From NCBI GenBank assembly GCA_900073065.1, contig FJOG01000004.1, positions 2,155,025-2,219,024 on the forward strand: a DNA stretch of 64,000 nucleotides, given 5' to 3'. This DNA comes from Phialocephala subalpina (Eukaryota; Ascomycota; Leotiomycetes; Helotiales; Mollisiaceae). Positions 10,446 to 20,676 of this stretch are shown piece by piece. The notes beneath the pieces were generated by a model. That model had not been told where the DNA came from. It saw nothing but the letters and a program-made list of their open reading frames with translations, and searched no databases. Both the position numbers and the translations under genes were made by a program. Numbering within the stretch: the stretch's first letter is position 1; each line of letters begins with the position of its first letter.

Positions 10446-12584
10446 GATGAGGAAGAGGAGATATGGTAGAAACGAATTTGACACTGGAAGGGATGAAGGT
10501 TAAGTGATGTAGTGATATTTATTCACAAGTAGTGAAGCTTCTAGATCTCAAAGGAAGAAGCAAAACCGGAAAAATTCATGTGGAGATAGGAATGAATATA
10601 TGAATGCTTTGGTCTCGCCGCATGGTGGCCTCTTGACCTGCATGACCAAGGACATGTGAAGCCAAGCGGTAAAGAACACAGAAATAGCAGCACCGAACAA
10701 CCTGGGCACCTCCCGCGCTCAGATGCAATTAATTTGTAAAACAATCGAGACCCGAGACAGTCGGACGAAATCTGTATTCCTTCGTGCGATGCTGGGAACA
10801 ACCCTTGCTCGTAAGGGTTCTCGATTCAACTCTACCGAAGTCGTTCAGAAGCGGGAGAACAAACCTTGTCTTGTAATCTGCAAAGACGTTCTCTTCATTC
10901 GCTGCTCTCCTGCACGGAATCCTCCGGTCCGTTCCCCGCATATGGCGTCGATATCTGAATCTGGAATCGCATTCGCATTGGGGTTCGTGCATCGGGGTTA
11001 ACTGGTCCTAGCTAGTATCGGCTTGGTCGTTATCACGACAAAGCCCTGTCCTCCCTCGCCGCGAGCTCACCTTGACCCGCCAATATGTTCCCATAGCAAG
11101 CCATAGGTTGAATAAGGCTGAAGGTGCACAGGAACTCAGGGATGCGTCACAAGCAAAGAACGGATGATAACAATCGAATGATTATGATTTCCAACGCTTA
11201 TGGGATACCCCCAAGTACTCACGGTCCTCAACGTGTACCCTGACATGCTCACAACTCATTGTCATGAACTCTAAAGCATATGAGAGAGTGCTGGTAATAC
11301 GGAAATGCCAGGGCCAGCCAATAGCTGCACATAACACATGGGTAGATACGAGCTGCCCAATGTGCTCTGCAGTAGTAACGAGTCTAACGAACAAGGTATG
11401 CTAGGTATTCCGTGAAACGTTTCTGGTCGCCGGACCGATTGAGCTAAGGGAATCATGCCTTGTTTGAAGAAGCTAACATCAGTCTGCAGTCTGAAGCAGA
11501 AGCTTAATCAATTATCCTGTAGGGCTTACACGCAGGCTGAATCCAGACTTGTCAAAAGAAGACTTTCTCTCACGCCGGGTTGTAAACCTACCCCGGCCAC
11601 CTCATGCAGCGTATCCGTATTCAGAGACCGTTTCCGGGTAAGGAACATCTTCAAAGTCAATTTCTTGCAGCTTCTGGACTCACTGGAGTCTCAATCGGCA
11701 TATTTGATAAGGATTTTGGGAAGGGTTGCCATTTGAGCATGACGCCAACTTCGACGGATTCCTAACAGGCTGACTAGGTGTTCTAGTAGAACTATAGCCA
11801 TTGTAGGTTTCAATTCAAAGCCGAAATTGTAGCAGAGTACTGGAAGAAGCCCCGACCCGTCTTGGCTACTATGCCCATGCTAGGCATGCTGATGATCTGC
11901 TGTAGGTCTGTGGGAGATATTACCCACAGTATATCAATCAGCATGTCTGCTTGTAGAAACAATCAGTCCGGGACCTTTGACTACTTGCGTACAGACCTCA
12001 TCAGCATCGGGGCCAGGATCGGGCGGGGTAAATCCTGGCTGCTGTATCTAGACTGACATCGGGGAGCATGATCAGCTAGGAGTCTGGAATGAGACATCTA
12101 GAAATGTCTTTGAGGCGTCGAGGTCTGCCACCCTACCGCAGAATGTGACAATCTTGGACCACGTTCGTAATACCATCCGAGCCTCTCGTCCATGGCGGGA
12201 TATTCTCTTCTGGTTGGCCTCCGTGGACACTTCTTATTCGGCGCCCAATGGCGGAATGACGGTTATGATGTTAAGGCATATGTCTCTGTGCACATGAGGA
12301 CTATTTGTCGTGTAAATATGGCCCCGGCGTCGTCCGTGAATAGCAGGAGTCCAATCTTAAAGTCAAGCCCCTGTTGTCATTGTCCTTCACGGATACGTGC
12401 ATGGCGAGGCCGGCTTGTCATGATCCGTCGTCGTTGTGGTGGTCGAAGAGGTTGGATAAAATCCAGCTGGTTGGATTTAAGGCTCTGTTTTGGTGCCTGA
12501 GGTTTCAACAACCTTCCTGCACCAAACATCGTACAACCTCATCGCGACCATCAGAGGCCTTTCCCACGACTCCATACCTCCAAG
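10446..12584. other. Gene-poor gap of 2.1 kb
   Basis: Both strands read. Frames are short (under 105 codons), overlapping and without family resemblance. The last few hundred bases are the LSM2 promoter. No tRNA cloverleaf or repeat was recognised by eye. Confidence 0.4.
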
Positions 12585-13124
12585 ATGCTCTTCTTCAGGT
12601 TTGAATCCTCCCAAGCATTCCGCGACCCTGATTTTGCGATCAAATGCTAACATTTTGCAAATAGCTTCTTCAAGACCCTGGTAAACAGCTCTGCTCCCAC
12701 AACATATAAAAGCAGTTGACTGACTCCGAATGCACAGGTCGACCACGAAGTCACCGTCGAATTGAAGAACGATATCCAGATAAAGGGCACTCTCCGCTCA
12801 GTTGACCAATATCTCAACATCAAACTCGATGATATACAAGTGGTGGAGGAACTGAAATATCCACATTTGGTCAGTCACCTTTGACAGCGCGCCAGAGAAT
12901 CGCGATCACGGGCATTCGCTGACTCGAGGATCGTTAGTCTTCGGTCAAGAATGTGTTCATTCGAGGGAGTGTGGTCAGATATGTGCATCTGCCAGGCAAT
13001 GCGGTAGATACGGCTCTGTTGGAGGACGGTGTGTTCCATTACCAGCTTTACATGAAGGACGTGCTAATGGAATGCTGCAGCAACGAGGAGAGAGGCCGCC
13101 AGTTCAGGAGGAAAAGCGAAGTGA
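12585..13124 (+). CDS. LSM2: U6 snRNA-associated Sm-like protein LSM2
   Basis: Five exons: 12585-12598, 12665-12680, 12738-12869, 12938-13028, 13081-13124, total 297 nt = 98 aa. Assembled order reads MLFFSFFKTLVDHEVTVELK, then NDIQIKGTLRSVDQYLNIKL, DDIQVVEELKYPHLSSVKN, VFIRGSVVRYVHLPGNAV and a short DTALLEDATRRE tail. The Sm1 (residues about 10-45) and Sm2 (FIRGSVVRYV) motifs are intact. Lsm2 is a ring subunit of both Lsm1-7 (cytoplasmic decapping) and Lsm2-8 (U6 snRNP) (established). Exons 1 and 2 are only 14 and 16 nt long. The last intron, 13029-13080, contains no stop in frame with exon 4, so an unspliced read-through frame continues to 13144. Confidence 0.95.
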
Positions 13125-14151
13125 TATCCAGAAAGACGAGTTAGAAGCTAGGAAGTGGGAAGGCTGTGGTGGAGGGATTATGAAGAGCTTAGAAGACCAA
13201 GAGATGCTACAGGATTAGCCTTACATAATGGGTTGATCTTCATACGAATGGGTATACGGGCATGGTCTCTCGATGGATGGATGCATATCGATGATCTATG
13301 GCATTACATGGAGTATGGAATGGCGTCGAAAAGCGGTTATTAGAAACAATACCCAATGGAACCCGGTGTCTGATACGGACATGCACGTATTGTCACTCTC
13401 CCTTTATGCCGTGTGTGCTCGAAGCGGTGGGGTCATCCGGCAATTGGCAGAAGACTTGTGATAAGCAAAGGGAGGGGACTTATCCTTGGATTCGAAACAA
13501 ACTTGGTGAACTGCTGTTCCAAGCTTATCAGCGACTTGCAGACTATACACAAGCCGGATACATCTTTGACTCCCTTCGACTCTCCTCGTCAAAACCGAGT
13601 ACTTGCACGCTTGAGATTTCCCCAGCTTTAGATATGAATGTCTTTCTTTACCCCGCAACGGAAATATCCCAGGATGCGTCGGGCATTCACAATGCAATCG
13701 GACATTGTATGAACAGTTACATTACAAAGGACTTCGAGTTGTATAGAACCTACGTGGCTTTCGAATCCTTCAGATCTCAATTCTTGGTTCCATGAAGTCC
13801 ACTTCCTTGATTCATCGTCCGTAATGCTGTCAGTGAATCTCAGAATGCCAGGTCGATGCGGCTGAAACTGGAAGGCACGTGACAGGTTATCGCAAGTCAA
13901 CTTTCTTGATCCCAAAATAATCACACACCGACTTCGCCTCCGTAACACCACTCCTCGACAACTCTTAGCATTCGTTGCTCTCAGAAACACACGCTCTGCT
14001 GAGATGTGTTTATGAGCCCACGCTCACAAGCAAACCACGCGATTTGCTTCCAGTGTTGATCGCCAGAATCTGTGACTGCCCTTCCCACAGTTGCCACGAT
14101 GCCGGTGAGAATCTACTCCTTGTCCTCAACACGCAAATAAATACTTACAAG
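13125..14151. other. Intergenic LSM2/SPT2
   Basis: Contains a 165-codon ATG-opened frame on the plus strand (13298-13795) with Cys/Ser/Thr-rich, family-less content, overlapped by equally long frames on the other strand; I do not support it as a gene. The region from about 13900 is probably the SPT2 promoter and leader. Confidence 0.4.
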
Positions 14152-15144
14152 ATGGTCAAGATCGGAGATCTCCTCGCCCAGATCTCTGGGTCCCCCAGTC
14201 CCACCGAATCCACGCATACTATACCTCTCCCGAAGCGCAAAGCGGACGATCAGCTTCGGAAGTCGGTCGACAAGATACAGAGGACTGGGTCTATCTCAAC
14301 GACTCGAACTCTCAGCAAACCTACTCCTAATAATGCTCGATCACTGTCTGTCGAGAAGACGATGTCGAAGGTCAAACTTGGCCCAAGTGGAAGACCAACT
14401 CCACCTCTTGCGAGCGATGCGCCAAAGCCAGGTCGACCAACCCCACCTCCCGCAATCGTCGCGCCGAAAGGCCCCCCAAAGAAAGGTTCATTCGCAGAGA
14501 TTATGGCTCGAGGAAAGGCAGCACAGTCAACGTTAGGGCAGGTTGGGAAGATTCAGCACAAGAAGATCGAGAAGTTGCCAAGCAAACGTGAGCGGGAGGA
14601 TGCCAGGGCACAAAAGGGATCGAACCTCGCAAATAATATGGCTCCGGGTAGCAAATTCAACAAGACACCTCTTCCAGCTGGACAGAACGGACGTAATGGA
14701 GTGAAGGAAGGTGGTAAGAAGGCACTACCTGAGCCCGAGAAAAAGATCAAGAAGGCAGCTACGGCAACAACTGGATATGCCGGAACTGCTCGTCCAAAGC
14801 CAGGAGGTGCGAAACCTGCTTCGAGACCTTCAGCGTCAGCATCCGCGTCTTCTTCTCGTTATGACAGAGGCCCGGATCGCCATCGTAACGGATATGGCTC
14901 TTCTGCACGGTATGCCTATGTTAGCGAGGAGGAAGAGGACGAGGAAGAAGATGAGAGAGACTACGACTCGGACGCATCTTCTGACATGGAAGCTGCTGCA
15001 TTCGAGGTGGACGAAGAGGAAGAACTCGCGGCTCGTATTGCACGAAAGGAGGACGCCGAAGCTCTTGCGGAGGAGAACAGATTGAAGCGAGAGAAGGAAG
15101 AGAAGCGAAAGCGACTTGCTGCTTTGGCTAAGTCAAGACGGTGA
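14152..15144 (+). CDS. SPT2: SPT2 chromatin protein
   Basis: A 330-aa frame opened by the ATG at 14152 (MVKIGDLLAQISGS, the usual fungal opening). The middle is low-complexity Lys/Pro/Ser/Ala with KKGSFAEIMARGKAAQ, typical of SPT2. The C-terminal 90 residues are the SPT2 domain: a Glu/Asp run (VSEEEEDEEEDERDYDSD), DMEAAAFEVDEEEE and a basic helical tail ending AALAKSRR, which binds H3-H4 and preserves nucleosomes during transcription (established). The frame is open upstream but with no ATG. An alternative start is ATG at 14099 followed by a 47-nt intron (GTGAGA...TACAAG), adding Met-Pro; either is possible. Confidence 0.85.
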   Translation: MVKIGDLLAQISGSPSPTESTHTIPLPKRKADDQLRKSVDKIQRTGSISTTRTLSKPTPNNARSLSVEKTMSKVKLGPSGRPTPPLASDAPKPGRPTPPPAIVAPKGPPKKGSFAEIMARGKAAQSTLGQVGKIQHKKIEKLPSKREREDARAQKGSNLANNMAPGSKFNKTPLPAGQNGRNGVKEGGKKALPEPEKKIKKAATATTGYAGTARPKPGGAKPASRPSASASASSSRYDRGPDRHRNGYGSSARYAYVSEEEEDEEEDERDYDSDASSDMEAAAFEVDEEEELAARIARKEDAEALAEENRLKREKEEKRKRLAALAKSRR

Positions 15145-16370
15145 CAGGAGCAATATACGAATAATGAACGAGGAACGGAGTAGATAAGAGACTGGATATG
15201 GAAACCTTCGCTATTATCGGTGGTCTTTTGCATTTTCCGCGAGAAGGGGTCTGGAGACGGGCATTGTCTGTTTAGCGGGTTATGGCGTCAAGGGGTCACC
15301 AGCATTGAAGGCGTACGTTTCCTTTAGGCTAGTAACGCCAGATGTGAATAGTGAGTTCTTGAATTCGATTGAGCAATGGTATTGGCATCGACTTTTCCGT
15401 GGCCTTTAAGAGTCAGCGTTGTTTCTTGTTTACAAATGCACCACGAGCTGCTAGTCTTTCTTGCCCGAAGCACCACATGCAATTATTTCAGTATGTGAAG
15501 CACCTGAAGAGGAACCTAAAACCTGACTTCGAGCAGCCTCTCATGGAAGTCAAGTGACTACTCATCGGCTGTCGGAATGTCAAATTTAGGCCCAGAAAAA
15601 TCTCCTTGGCTTTCAGGTACTTTGCTAGTTGCCGTTTTGTACAGATTGAAAATGTCTGCTGTGAGAGAGTGCCTCCAGATATGTAAAACAAGCAATACGA
15701 GCCTGTATGCAATTGTTTTGATAATGGCAATGAACTTGGGATAGGGGTTTAAGCCTTGATGAATGTCCCAGTCTATTCAGGACTCTGCAGTAGGCTATCG
15801 TGTTTTGGAAGTACTTTGATGTGTTCTCGACATTCAGCTCGCAAGTTTCCTACCGCAACATTCCTGACACTTTGCTTAAGAGATGAAATACACATTTCCG
15901 CTTCGTCCTTACTCCAAAAGCTCAAACCCAGCAAATATGCGGTTTCAAGTTCCATCTATCATCCTAAAAACAAAAGTTCCAAGTCAAAACCGTCTTCGTC
16001 TTCAAGTTCTTGCTTCTTGGGGTGTGCGTGGTGATTGATTGGTCCATTTCGAGTTAAGTATGAGGTGGGGTTCTTTTGACGCTTGCGACGTGCAACAAAT
16101 CAAAGTACAAGAAGTCTAAGACGTCAAGAGACGGTACAATGGCTGTTTTTGTGGGATTTCTTTTTATGCTTGCGATGTGCAACAGAGTTTAAAATTAGTC
16201 TCATCATGGGGAATGATGGTGGGCTTTTCCCTCGAGGCGCAAAAGAGCGTCACGGTTGTCCTGACATTGGAGGGACAACAAACTTCCAGCTTGACCTCGA
16301 GTAGCCGACTGAAGTTCAGAAATACGTTCTTTGATCACTGCTGTCATGTTCTTGAGCTCAGGTCATGATG
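15145..16370. other. Intergenic, decayed repeats possible
   Basis: No supportable gene. Two similar words (TTTGACGCTTGCGACGTGCA near 16076 and TTTATGCTTGCGATGTGCA near 16165) lie about 85 bp apart, and a GATGAATGTCC word at 15757 repeats the one at 16368 that heads the tandem family, suggesting a further, eroded duplication unit. Confidence 0.4.
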
Positions 16371-16395
16371 AATGTCCAAGGATTTCTGGTACTTT
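16371..16395 (+). repeat. Upstream block of tandem unit 1
   Basis: Reads AATGTCC, a variable core, then TGGTACTTT; the same block lies upstream of units 2 and 3. It sits 182 bp before the MGN start. Probably part of the duplicated promoter. Confidence 0.5.
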
Positions 16396-16552
16396 GGTGC
16401 GTCGCTTTTGTTGGTATTAGGGAGAAGGCGGGAGCTTCTCGGGCCGGTACCAAAGATCATGAGCGCACATTTCTATTCGTTAAATCCTGCCACCTCTTCT
16501 CTCACTACTTCGAAAACCCGAATTGTACGAAGAATCATCGGGCATTATCAAC

Positions 16553-17176
16553 ATGGGCAACGACACCTCGAAACCATCTACGGCCTCGCAGCCTGCTGCA
16601 CCCAAACGAATCCTCAAACGGCAACCCGACGAGGCAGACAACGACTACAACTTTCGATGCGGGCTCTTTAGCTCCATCATTAATCGCCTCTCTATCTCCC
16701 GTGACAACAATCCTTACGACGATACTTGGTGGTGGAAGAACATCTCCGATTTCAATTACGAATACTTAGGTCGAAGCATCGAAGGGATCACAGTAGACTC
16801 TACACCCTGTTGCGCATGGAATCGAATACAATGTATTGTGTGGATTAAACTCTTCTTGCAGCAGAGAGTCTGGTTGCCTGCTTCTTCGGCTACAGCTGTA
16901 GCATGCAAGTTTGAAGGAACTGGAGAGCTATTGGTGAGGTTGGAAAAGCAGGAGTGGGTGGAGATGTGCTCCTCAACTCATATTGGATTGTCTATCTGGC
17001 TCAGAATGGAAGATTTGAAATCGAAGAGATTACTTGGGAGCGAAGATAAGAAGACGACTGCGGGGATGGAAGAGAGGGACGTGGATAAGGGAGAGGATAG
17101 CGACCTACCTGATTACATCGACGTCACACAGGAAAGAGATAATGGAAACCATTACGACTCATTCCACGAGTTGTAA
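16553..17176 (+). CDS. MGN-family protein, copy 1 (intact), unknown function
   Basis: 207 aa from the ATG at 16553; the frame is open 10 codons further upstream, but all three tandem copies align from the MGN. It begins MGNDTSKPST: Gly2 with Ser at position 6 fits the N-myristoyltransferase rule M-G-x-x-x-S/T, so membrane targeting is likely (inference). I know no family for the rest. Shared with copies 2 and 3: KRQPDEADNDYNFRCG near residue 25, WNRIQCIVWIKLFL near residue 85, ACKFEGTGELLVRL, an EW...GLSIW..MEDLK segment, and an acidic tail ending in DYIDVTQ. Trp and Cys are frequent. No transmembrane helix or catalytic motif is obvious. It is the only open copy of three. Confidence 0.65.
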   Translation: MGNDTSKPSTASQPAAPKRILKRQPDEADNDYNFRCGLFSSIINRLSISRDNNPYDDTWWWKNISDFNYEYLGRSIEGITVDSTPCCAWNRIQCIVWIKLFLQQRVWLPASSATAVACKFEGTGELLVRLEKQEWVEMCSSTHIGLSIWLRMEDLKSKRLLGSEDKKTTAGMEERDVDKGEDSDLPDYIDVTQERDNGNHYDSFHEL

Positions 17177-17211
17177 GACTTCGTGAGGCAACTTCAAATT
17201 TGAACTCCTCA

Positions 17212-17236
17212 AATGTCCAGCAATCTGAAGTACTTT
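17212..17236 (+). repeat. Upstream block of tandem unit 2
   Basis: AATGTCC followed by a variable core and AAGTACTTT; matches the blocks at 16371 and 18250. Lies 341 bp before the MGN start of copy 2. Confidence 0.5.
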
Positions 17237-17552
17237 CACGGCAGGACGACGCCTACCAGAAGAATATTCCAGCCTGTAAGTTACGACCCCAACCTAGATT
17301 CTGCCTTCAAGGGATGCTTGTGGAAATCTGCAAAGTGACGAGAACCTGGAAGTCAGCATCTGTATGTTCCTCGAAGTTTGGTACACTTAGGTGGTTCACG
17401 AACAATTTGGGGAAAGGCAGCGGGAGCTTGCCAGTCCATTACTACATGACAAACCCACCAATTCATTATGAAGTGACCACCACCAATACATCATCTATAT
17501 TATTTCACACCTGCGAAAGCTCATGTTTGAATGTATGAAAGAAGATCAAACA

Positions 17553-18179
17553 ATGGGCAACAGACTCTCCACGCCATCTACAGCCACCATGCCGGACAAA
17601 CCAGACTCTAGCGAGAAACCATCCATTCCACAGGAACGAGTATTCAAGCGCCAGCCTGATGAAACGGACACGCAGTACGAACTTCGACGTGGCCGCCTTA
17701 GAAATGTCCTCTCCGATATCTCATCTTATGACCATATTCAGTCCTTCGATAATATGGGCGAGAAAGACTTACAAAAACTTGGTAAAAGTGTCTACAGCAT
17801 AAAGGTGGGTTCCGTGCCAACACCGGACTGGCATCGAATACAATGCATCTTTTGGATCCAGCTATTCTTGAACGGAAACCTCCGGCCGCCACGATATATG
17901 ATTTCGCAAAGGTCGGATAGTTTCGTTGGATGTGGATCCTTGTTGTTAGAATGGACAAAGCTGAATGGACAAAGCTGAATGGACAAAGCTGAATGGACAC
18001 AGGTATTTGGGGCTGGGGTCGGGCTATCATGTTGGAGTTGGATGGAAGAGCTTAAATAGAAAGCCCTAATTGAACATGAAAAGAATCATAAGACAAATGT
18101 GAAGATAGATGAGAAGGAGGAGGAAGCGAAGGAAGAGGATAGCGAGTATGTCGATGTCGCCAAGGAAATGCTATTGTAA
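17553..18179 (+). pseudogene. MGN-family copy 2, two in-frame stops
   Basis: Starts MGNRLSTPST, again fitting the myristoylation rule, with KRQPDETDTQYELRRG and WHRIQCIFWIQLFL aligned to copy 1. The frame is stopped by TGA at 17976-17978, created inside three exact 14-bp units (17949-17990). Beyond it the same frame resumes similarity (EWTQ...GLSCW..MEELK), then meets TAG at 18057-18059, then runs through an acidic tail (EEDSEYVDVAKEML) to TAA at 18177-18179. So the length, frame and C-terminal motif of the family are kept around two stops. A truncated 141-aa product from the MGN is possible. An upstream in-frame ATG (17523) exists but is not conserved among copies. Confidence 0.7.
17949..17990 (+). 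repeat. 14-bp unit repeated three times
   Basis: Three exact copies of GAATGGACAAAGCT, followed by a partial fourth (GAATGGACA). The 42-bp total keeps the frame, but the junction of units 2 and 3 spells TGA in the frame of the MGN-family copy 2. Confidence 0.9.
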
Positions 18180-18249
18180 TCTCCTCCGAATGATTGGGAG
18201 GGGCACAATTCAGAGGTCAACTTGTCATGTTCCAGCCTAGGTTCCGATT

Positions 18250-18273
18250 AATGTCCCCGATCTGTGGTACTTT
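18250..18273 (+). repeat. Upstream block of tandem unit 3
   Basis: AATGTCCCCGATCTGTGGTACTTT, matching the blocks at 16371 and 17212, 189 bp before the MGN start of copy 3. Confidence 0.5.
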
Positions 18274-18438
18274 GCTGTGTCACTCTCTTGTTAGAGACCA
18301 CGAACCGCGAGCCATGAGGACGGGAGCTAACCAGTCCAGTCCCAAAAAGTCGGAACGCACAATCATAAAGATAAAATTAGACCTCTTACGCCGAGTGGCT
18401 CTTCCAAATTTCAACTCACAACCATAAATTATCTCAAA

Positions 18439-19304
18439 ATGGGCAACGAAGCTTCCACCCCGGGGCAGGCTCAACACTACGCAATCACCCAGCCCTATGG
18501 GGACAATAAGGCATCCTCCAACGAAAGCCAAGCCAATTGGCCTAACTAGCCCACAAGAACGACTCCTCAAGCGCGAAACTAATGAAACATATGACATGTA
18601 TGAACAGCGTTGCATGCGCCTTAATGTAATCGTACATATACTACCCATCTCGAAAACGATCGGTACTGGAAAGAGCTCCCAGAACACAACTATCAATGCT
18701 ATGGTGAACGTATACACGGCCTGGCCGCAGACACATTGCCATCGCCGAATTGGGACTGCATGAGGTGTATCGCATAGATCCATATTATCTTGTTTGAAAA
18801 GTCTGTTTTTCGCCTCAAAGATGCGACGAGTTGGCGTGCAAGTTTGTAGGTTGTGGATTTTCTTTGGTAAGAATGGACAATAGGGATTGGATAGCGCTGT
18901 ATCCGAATGGAGCTGGGAATGCTCTGTGGGCATGGGTAGAGAATCTTAAGAAGGCTAAGGAATAGAAAAAAGCGAAGAAAAAGAGTGCGAAGACAGGGTC
19001 GGAAGTAGCAGAAGTAGTGGAATCGACGCCAGAATGTCCCAAGATCTCTGAGACATTTGATAAATCCTCGGGTCAAGTACTCTCTTCGGTGGAAGCTGCG
19101 GAGGACACCAAGTTAGACATTAAGACTCTATCCGGCCACTTCTTTGAAGAGACTCACAACTTCGTCGACTCTAATCAATACCGCGCGGATAAGGAGCCCG
19201 AGCACTGGTGTGAGTATATTGATGTCGCAAGCGCGGTTGCTGGCATGGAGAAGAAGCAGGTATCTAGCGAAAACCTGCATGAGCAGCTTATCGACCTTAG
19301 TTAA
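18439..19304 (+). pseudogene. MGN-family copy 3, degraded
   Basis: Opens MGNEASTPGQ, keeping Gly2 and Ser6, but reaches a TAG after 36 codons. The family body resumes in the next frame (SPQERLLKRETNETYDMYEQR, about 18550-18620), is later found in yet another frame (CKFVGCGFSLVRMDNRDWIA, near 18835-18890, aligned with CKFEGTGELLVRLEKQEWVE of copy 1), then passes a TAG (near 18964) into a Lys/Glu-rich tail with CEYIDVAS, equivalent to DYIDVTQ of copy 1. At least two frameshifts and two stops. The C-terminal piece 19017-19304 remains open but lacks an ATG. Clearly a dead relative of copy 1. Confidence 0.72.
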
Positions 19305-19818
19305 ATGGTGCCTACGCCACAGAATGTGCCAGACTTCATGAGTTGTAACGCAATCCGGGTAGTAATTTGACTGCTTGTTGGCGTGCACTTGCCGATTTTG
19401 AATCTTGTACTGATAGCCATGTCCAATTCCAAAACATGTTTTCGATACCTGAGTTCAGGTACGCTAGGCACGATTGTGAAGACAATAAGGCATCAAAAGG
19501 ACAGACGTGCAACAGAAGCTTTGATGTAGATAATCTCAGGAAGTCAGGCATCGAGAATTCTCGATATGTAGCAAACGTAGACCTTGATATCCTTGGCCAC
19601 TAGTCCAATCCTTTTTCAATTACACAGGTAGATTGAAAAAGTACCAATGCCAACAACAGTCCCACCCACTCGAGCGGCAAGAGGGTTACCGGTACTTCCC
19701 TTTGACACGAACAGCCAATAATCTGGCATGCGAGAACGGTTCACAATTCCAGTCAAGATATACAACAGAAGAAGTAAAGATTTCATATGTGCGGGTATTC
19801 ATCTCTCCTCCCATTCAG
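19305..19818. other. Intergenic, nothing recognised
   Basis: Gap between the degraded MGN copy 3 and the 3' end of the complex I subunit gene. Short frames only. Confidence 0.4.
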
Positions 19819-20478
19819 CTATAACTTCTTTACCAAAGCGTTAACCTTCCTCTCTTCCTCATCCACATTCAGCTTCTCATAGTGTGCCACCAACTGATCC
19901 ATGTTCCTCGGTTGCTGTCCGGCGGAAACATTGTATGGCGATCCTGTGTTAAAGATTCTATGCATGATCAGTACCTATCACTTCACCCATGTAGCGCAAA
20001 GACCTACTCAGGGAACCTCAAGTTGACATGCATGCTTCCCTGCGAGCTCTGGAAGAGATTTCGGTCGAAGGCGGCTTGCTCAATAGCAGCAGTATGTAAT
20101 GTGTTTCGTGCTGCCCATTTCTCCTTGTACTCCGAGTAACTGTCGATGAGTGTCGAGAAGCCAGTAAGCTTTCCATCCGCACCGGGTCGAGAGAAGGCGT
20201 AGACGCCGAGGGAGAGGGGGATTGCCGCAAGGACAAGGTAGAATTGTGCCTACAGCTGGTCAGTCCAGCTCTCAAGCTCTGGAAGTAATACTCACGCCTA
20301 GAGACTCCTCCTTTGGTCCAGCATGATGGTGGCCGTGTTCCGTACTCGATCCCGCGAAATGATGGACCTCATCACCTGTCTTTCCATGCTGCGCTGTCGA
20401 GTACCGTTTTGTGACCTTCGATCCCGCAGCAGGAAGTCGTCCCGCACCTTGGACAGCCTTTCTCCGTAACTGGAACAT
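19819..20478 (-). CDS. Complex I 17.8 kDa-type accessory subunit
   Basis: Three exons, 20296-20478, 20008-20249 and 19819-19957, total 564 nt = 187 aa, all phases consistent. The ATG at 20478 begins MFQLRRKAVQGAGRLPAAGS, an Arg-rich, acid-free mitochondrial presequence; a frame extension upstream lacks an ATG. A His-rich HHFAGSSTEHGHHHAG stretch precedes one hydrophobic helix (QFYLVLAAIPLSLGVYAFS), followed by a soluble part with SYSEYKEKWAARNTLHTAAI and AFDRNLF. This layout matches the fungal NADH:ubiquinone oxidoreductase 17.8 kDa subunit as I remember it from Neurospora; the assignment is from memory of the family, not a search. It would sit in the inner membrane as an accessory complex I subunit. 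Confidence 0.75.
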
Positions 20479-20676
20479 GTTGTTGCTGCTCAATTGGCCT
20501 TGAAGCTCCTCTCAATGGTCGTCGTGATGGTCAAATGCGGACCTCGCTCTCAACTTCGCTTAGTCAGCTAGTCGGTGACGAATGGCAGAATAGATGAAGC
20601 TAAACCGCAAGCGGAGCTCTGCATCATCCAATTCCACGACAGTCTTCAATATGGGACCGGACACTTGTCCTTAAAG

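Noticed and set aside
13298..13795. A 165-codon plus-strand frame after LSM2
   Set aside because: Opens with ATG, but content is random-like and overlaps equal frames on the other strand.
18280..18933. A 217-codon minus-strand frame
   Set aside because: Antisense to MGN copy 3; Cys/Phe-rich, no conserved motif, and the plus strand aligns to the family.
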